From Amycolatopsis orientalis DSM 43388 (GTDB lineage: Bacteria; Actinomycetota; Actinomycetes; Mycobacteriales; Pseudonocardiaceae): a stretch of DNA of 64,000 bases. Position numbers and translations under genes: made by a program. Below the pieces are notes generated by a model. That model saw only the letters and a list, made by a program, of their open reading frames with translations. It was not told where the DNA came from and ran no database searches. Positions 60,938-64,000 of this stretch are shown piece by piece (the stretch's first letter is position 1; the number at the start of each line of letters is the position of its first letter). Where the stretch lies: the NCBI RefSeq assembly GCF_000411975.1, contig NZ_ASXG01000148.1, forward strand, positions 62,001 to 126,000, given 5' to 3'.

Positions 60938-62131
60938 TCAGGGAATCATCAAGACCGGCACCCCGCGAACCGCCTCCTCCGCCCGAGCCTGCTGGACCGC
61001 CTCCGCCTGCCGCAACGCGGTCACCCGGGGCGGAACCCGGTCCAGATGCCACTCCGCCAGCACCAGCGCGACCTTGGCCTGCATCTCCGTCCGCAGCCGC
61101 AGGAACGAATCCGCCGGATCCGCCCCGACCTCCCCGAGCAGCAGCCACCAAGCCCAAGCCGCGGCCCCGGCATTGGCGATGAAGTCCGGGATCACCGCGA
61201 CCCCGCGAGCCGACAACGCCGCCTCCGCCTCCGGAGTAGTCGCCGCGTTGGCCGCCTCGACCACGACCTTGGCCTTCACGAGGTTCTCGTTGTCCACCCG
61301 CAGCGCGTAGGAAATAGCCGCGGGCACGAAAATGTCGGCGTCGACCGCCACTACGGCCTCCCGCGGCAACGCCTGGACCGCCTCCGGCAGCCGTTCCCGG
61401 TCGACCTCCCCGAACCGATCGCGCAACTCGAGCAACGCCGGCACATCCAACCCCTCGGGGTCGTACAACGTCCCGGCCGCGTCGGCGACCGCGACGACCT
61501 TCATCCCCGCCTCGTGCAGGTACCAGGCCGCCCCGCCGCCCATCGTCCCGATTCCCTGGATCGCGACGGTCGTCTCGGCAACTTCCCAGCCCCAGGTGTT
61601 CGCCGCGCCGAGGCACGCCTGCGCCACGCCGTACCCGCCGATCACGTCGCCGAGCAGCTGCCCGCCCGGGACCGGCGCGTTGAGCCCGGCCTGCACCCGG
61701 CGGAGCGTGCGCGCCGGATCGGCCGACCGGCGGATCGCGGCGTGGTACGACTGCTCCAACCCCAGGTTCGCGAAGACCTCGTCGATGAGGTGCTGCGGCA
61801 CGCCGAGGTCCTCGGCGGTCACCCAGTGCGCGTCGAGCCAGGGCCGCAGGAACTCGCAGAACCGGGTGAGGACGCCGGTCGCCCGCGGGTCCTTGGGGTC
61901 GAAGTCGATCCCGCCTTTCGCCCCGCCGACCGGGAGGTTGAACGCGGCTGTCTTGTTCGCCATGCCGCGCGCGAGGTCGGCCACCTCGTCGACCGTGCAG
62001 CCGGCGCGCATCCGCGTGCCGCCCGTGGCGACGCCGGAGACCAGGCTGTGCACGACCAGGTAGCCGTGCGCGCCCGTGACCGGGTCGGTCCACGTGAGCT
62101 TCATCAGCGGTTCGGCGATCCGCGGGTCCAT
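60938..62131 (-). CDS. Glu/Leu/Phe/Val dehydrogenase family protein
   Basis: A 397-residue NAD(P)-dependent amino-acid dehydrogenase. The substrate domain contains MANKTAAFNLPVGGAKGGID with the catalytic Lys, then WVTAEDLGVPQ. The Rossmann domain carries TTVAIQGIGTMGGGAAWYLH and VVVEAANAATTPEAEAAL. ATG 62131 was chosen, with GAGGAGG eleven bases upstream. Relatives deaminate glutamate, leucine, phenylalanine or valine oxidatively. The GGAKGGI segment is closest to glutamate dehydrogenases, but the substrate is open. A divergent LysR probably regulates it. Confidence 0.88.
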   Translation of the reverse strand: MDPRIAEPLMKLTWTDPVTGAHGYLVVHSLVSGVATGGTRMRAGCTVDEVADLARGMANKTAAFNLPVGGAKGGIDFDPKDPRATGVLTRFCEFLRPWLDAHWVTAEDLGVPQHLIDEVFANLGLEQSYHAAIRRSADPARTLRRVQAGLNAPVPGGQLLGDVIGGYGVAQACLGAANTWGWEVAETTVAIQGIGTMGGGAAWYLHEAGMKVVAVADAAGTLYDPEGLDVPALLELRDRFGEVDRERLPEAVQALPREAVVAVDADIFVPAAISYALRVDNENLVKAKVVVEAANAATTPEAEAALSARGVAVIPDFIANAGAAAWAWWLLLGEVGADPADSFLRLRTEMQAKVALVLAEWHLDRVPPRVTALRQAEAVQQARAEEAVRGVPVLMIP

Positions 62132-62209
62132 CGAGCCACTCACCTCCTCGGGTCCTCGGCGGCGCGTTTCGCCGCCTGCTTCCGAGGGTGGGGCCGGGGC
62201 CGGGCCCGC

Positions 62210-62230
62210 GTCCATTTACCGAATGTGGAC
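62210..62230. promoter_or_regulatory. LysR-type box in the dehydrogenase/lysR promoter
   Basis: GTCCA-11 nt-TGGAC forms an interrupted dyad that ends 21 bp before the lysR ATG. It fits the T-N11-A pattern of LysR recognition sites. Confidence 0.5.
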
Positions 62231-62251
62231 GAAGTTGTTTAGGGTTCGTAC

Positions 62252-63178
62252 ATGGAGCTTTCGTTGCACCGCTTGAGGATGCTCCGCGAACTGCACCGCA
62301 GGGGCACGGTCACCGCGGCCGCGGCGGCCTTGCATTACACCGCTTCGGCGGTATCCCAGCAACTCGCGCAGCTCGAACGCGACGTCGGCGCGAAGCTGTT
62401 CGAACGGCTCGGCCGCCGGGTGCAGCTGACCGAACTCGGCATTCTGCTCACCGAGCACGCCGAGGAGATCCTGGGCTCGGTCGAACGCGCGACGCTCGCG
62501 CTGGAAGAAGCGCAAGGCACCATGTCCGCACGGCTGACGGCCGGAGTCTGGGCGTCCGTCGCGTCCGGTTTGCTGCCGACCGCGCTCACCGCGCTGGCCG
62601 CGGACTACCCGGGAATCCAAGTCCGGACGAAGGAACTGGCCCCGGAGGCGACCGCGGACGCGGTGCGCGACGGCAGCCTGGACCTGTCGTTCGTGATCGA
62701 CTACTCGGACGCGCCGATGGAGTGGAGCGACGGGCTGGAACGCGCGGTCGTGGCGGTGGAACGGCTGCACGCGGCGGTACCGGCGGGCGCGCTGCCGGCC
62801 GCGACGGTGCCCCTCGACGCGCTGGCGGAACACCCGTGGATCCTGGCGAGCGCGAAGTCCCATTTCGGCCGGGCGATCCGGATCGCCTGCCAGCGGCACG
62901 GTTTCCAGCCCAAAATCAACCACGAGGTCGAGGAGCAGTCGACCGCGATGGCGATGGTGGGCGCCGGGCTCGGCGTGACGCTGGTGTCCGATCTGGGCCT
63001 CCGCTTGCTGCGCCCGCCCGGGATCGACGTCGTCGCGCTGGCCCCGCCCCTGCTGCGGACGGTGTCGATCGCCTACCGGCGCACCGAGATCCGCCGCCCG
63101 GCGCTGCACCTGGTGATCGGTGCGGTCCAGGAGGCGGCGGCCGAGCTGGGGCTGGGCACGGAACCCGCTCTGCCGTGA
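62252..63178 (+). CDS. LysR-family regulator
   Basis: A 308-residue LysR protein. The winged helix MELSLHRLRMLRELHRRGTV plus LHYTASAVSQQLAQLERDVG covers residues 1-60. An effector domain ends IRRPALHLVIGAVQEAAAEL. It is back-to-back with the dehydrogenase at 60938, so regulation of amino-acid deamination is likely. Only AGGG lies about eight to ten bases upstream, so initiation is weak or leaderless. The sequence beyond its stop contains decayed copies of its own 3' end. Confidence 0.88.
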   Translation: MELSLHRLRMLRELHRRGTVTAAAAALHYTASAVSQQLAQLERDVGAKLFERLGRRVQLTELGILLTEHAEEILGSVERATLALEEAQGTMSARLTAGVWASVASGLLPTALTALAADYPGIQVRTKELAPEATADAVRDGSLDLSFVIDYSDAPMEWSDGLERAVVAVERLHAAVPAGALPAATVPLDALAEHPWILASAKSHFGRAIRIACQRHGFQPKINHEVEEQSTAMAMVGAGLGVTLVSDLGLRLLRPPGIDVVALAPPLLRTVSIAYRRTEIRRPALHLVIGAVQEAAAELGLGTEPALP

Positions 63179-63520
63179 GGCGCGACCGGTTGCGTTGTGG
63201 TGCTGGCCGGGCGGTATCGGTCTGCGGTGCTCGGCGCCGTGGCGAAACGGGGGGCTGGACGCGGAACCTGTTCTTGCCTGAGGCGGGCGGGGGTTCGCCG
63301 CGGTGTCCGGGATCGGCGTTTCGGTACTGGCCCGGCGGTATCGAGTTGCGGTGCGCGGCGCCGTGCAGGAGGCCGCCGCTGCACCGGGGGCTGGGCGCGG
63401 AACCTGTTCTGGCGTGAGGTGGGCGGGGTTTCGCTCTGGTGTCCGGTTGGTCCCGCGGCCGTCGCGCCCGCCCGGGATCGACGCTGCGCTGGCCGGGCGC
63501 CGAACCCGCTGTTCAGTCCG
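63179..63520 (+). pseudogene. decayed tandem copies of the lysR 3' end
   Basis: Two further blocks repeat the final codons of the lysR gene: GLGTEPALP-stop (ending 63178) returns as GLDAEPVLA-stop (ending 63281) and GLGAEPVLA-stop (ending 63417). A 39-bp block at 63203-63241 is about 87 percent identical to 63327-63365. GCGCCCGCCCGGGATCGACG from inside lysR (63010-63029) recurs exactly at 63464-63483. The copies are out of frame with one another and carry indels, so no protein is expected. Confidence 0.6.
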
Positions 63521-63710
63521 GCCGGGGTGCCCCGGATGGAGCAGTGCGGCCGACGTGATCTTTTCAGTGAACTCCCAGGTCAACGCAGATTACGAAGGGA
63601 TTATCGATCGCCGCGGAGGCTGCGCGGCCCTGTTTTTGTCGTACCCCGCGTGTAGCGTCGCGAAGCGACGAGGTCCGGCCCCGCGGACCTCCTGAGGTGG
63701 ACGGCGACAG

Positions 63711-64000
63711 ATGACTGCAGTGCACGATTTTCCGGACAGATCCGGGAGTGCGGCGAACCTCACCGCGCGGGTGCTTGCCGACCGTGCGGAAGGGGAGCGG
63801 TACGTCGCGTCGGTGTGTTTCAAGCACGGCCCGCCGAGACTGCTCGGGGTGGAGCTCGAGTTCACCGTGCACCACGCCGGCGACCCGGCCCGCCCGCTCG
63901 ACCCCGATGTCCTCGCCACGGCGCTCGGCCCGCACACCCCGCGGACGCTGCGCCCCGACAGTCCGGCGATCCCGCTCCCGGCCGGTGCGCCGGTGAGCCT
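63711..64000 (+). CDS. egtA: ergothioneine biosynthesis glutamate-cysteine ligase, N-terminus
   Basis: The first 96 residues of EgtA before the window ends. ERYVASVCFKHGPPRLLGVE, then LEFTVHHAGDPARPLDPDVL and ALGPHTPRTLRPDSPAIPLP, match the opening of actinobacterial EgtA. This enzyme makes gamma-glutamylcysteine for ergothioneine. Other egt genes would be expected to the right. ATG 63711 was taken, with a GAGG about 13 bases upstream. The gene is cut by the window edge. Confidence 0.88.
   Translation, partial: MTAVHDFPDRSGSAANLTARVLADRAEGERYVASVCFKHGPPRLLGVELEFTVHHAGDPARPLDPDVLATALGPHTPRTLRPDSPAIPLPAGAPVS

Noticed and set aside
56822..62242. 1806-residue plus-strand open frame
   Set aside because: It crosses several well-supported genes on both strands and has shadow composition (Arg/Gly/Pro repeats). 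GC-rich codon bias explains the lack of stops.

Overview
The window is a GC-rich, gene-dense stretch of an actinomycete chromosome. Most third codon positions are G or C, GTG/TTG starts are frequent, and ATGA/GTGA stop-start overlaps are common. An F420-type deazaflavin reductase domain, EspG/type VII-associated genes, ergothioneine EgtA, an AcnR-like regulator and several flavin-dependent LLM oxidoreductases point to Mycobacteriales/Pseudonocardiales. An Amycolatopsis-like host is my best guess, not a proof. No rRNA, tRNA or CRISPR array was seen.

Layout. 1-2757: alanine dehydrogenase (cut by the window edge) facing away from a phosphotransacetylase/phosphonatase-like pair, a set expected in C2-sulfonate or aminophosphonate use. 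2754-4554: a TetR regulator and a divergent flavoprotein monooxygenase sharing two perfect palindromes. 4603-6248: a cysteine hydrolase and a LysR regulator. 6500-10626: a tightly coupled five-gene operon for the lower 3-hydroxyanthranilate (kynurenine) meta-cleavage route. 10634-19331: a leftward catabolic cluster with two LLM flavin monooxygenases, an AAHS-type MFS importer, an eroded ABC ATPase, a TIM-barrel isomerase and two amidohydrolases, one lacking its HxH metal motif. 19435-20784: an IS110-family element. 20908-24678: a phosphotransferase-fold protein, a two-domain deazaflavin reductase, an LLM protein and a divergent quinone reductase. 24681-29684: a complete dipeptide/nickel-type ABC transporter operon. 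29942-38645: housekeeping and stress genes (MFS exporter, MsrA, LysR/EamA pair, FrnE-like DsbA, signal peptidase I, crotonase, HD phosphohydrolase, L,D-transpeptidase).

38646-51372 is a one-carbon island. A three-component Rieske oxygenase system (NADH:ferredoxin reductase, Rieske ferredoxin, glycine-betaine-monooxygenase-like oxygenase) is followed by a GntR regulator, heterotetrameric sarcosine oxidase soxBDAG, purU, a dimethylglycine-oxidase-type enzyme and a short cyclodeaminase-like protein. Together they would strip N-methyl groups from a betaine-type compound and pass the carbon through tetrahydrofolate to formate.

51457-64000: aldo/keto reductase, a chain of hairpin repeats, a secreted binding-domain protein, a coupled operon of two CNNM/CBS membrane proteins plus a 29-residue mini-ORF, an AcnR-like repressor, a small type VII/EspG set, prolyl aminopeptidase, a 24-bp intergenic hairpin, a Glu/Leu/Phe/Val dehydrogenase with divergent LysR, decayed tandem copies of that lysR's 3' end, and the start of egtA.

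A second-scale signal is the palindromic word GTCCACWGTGGAC. It recurs at least nine times (at most one mismatch) across coding and non-coding DNA.
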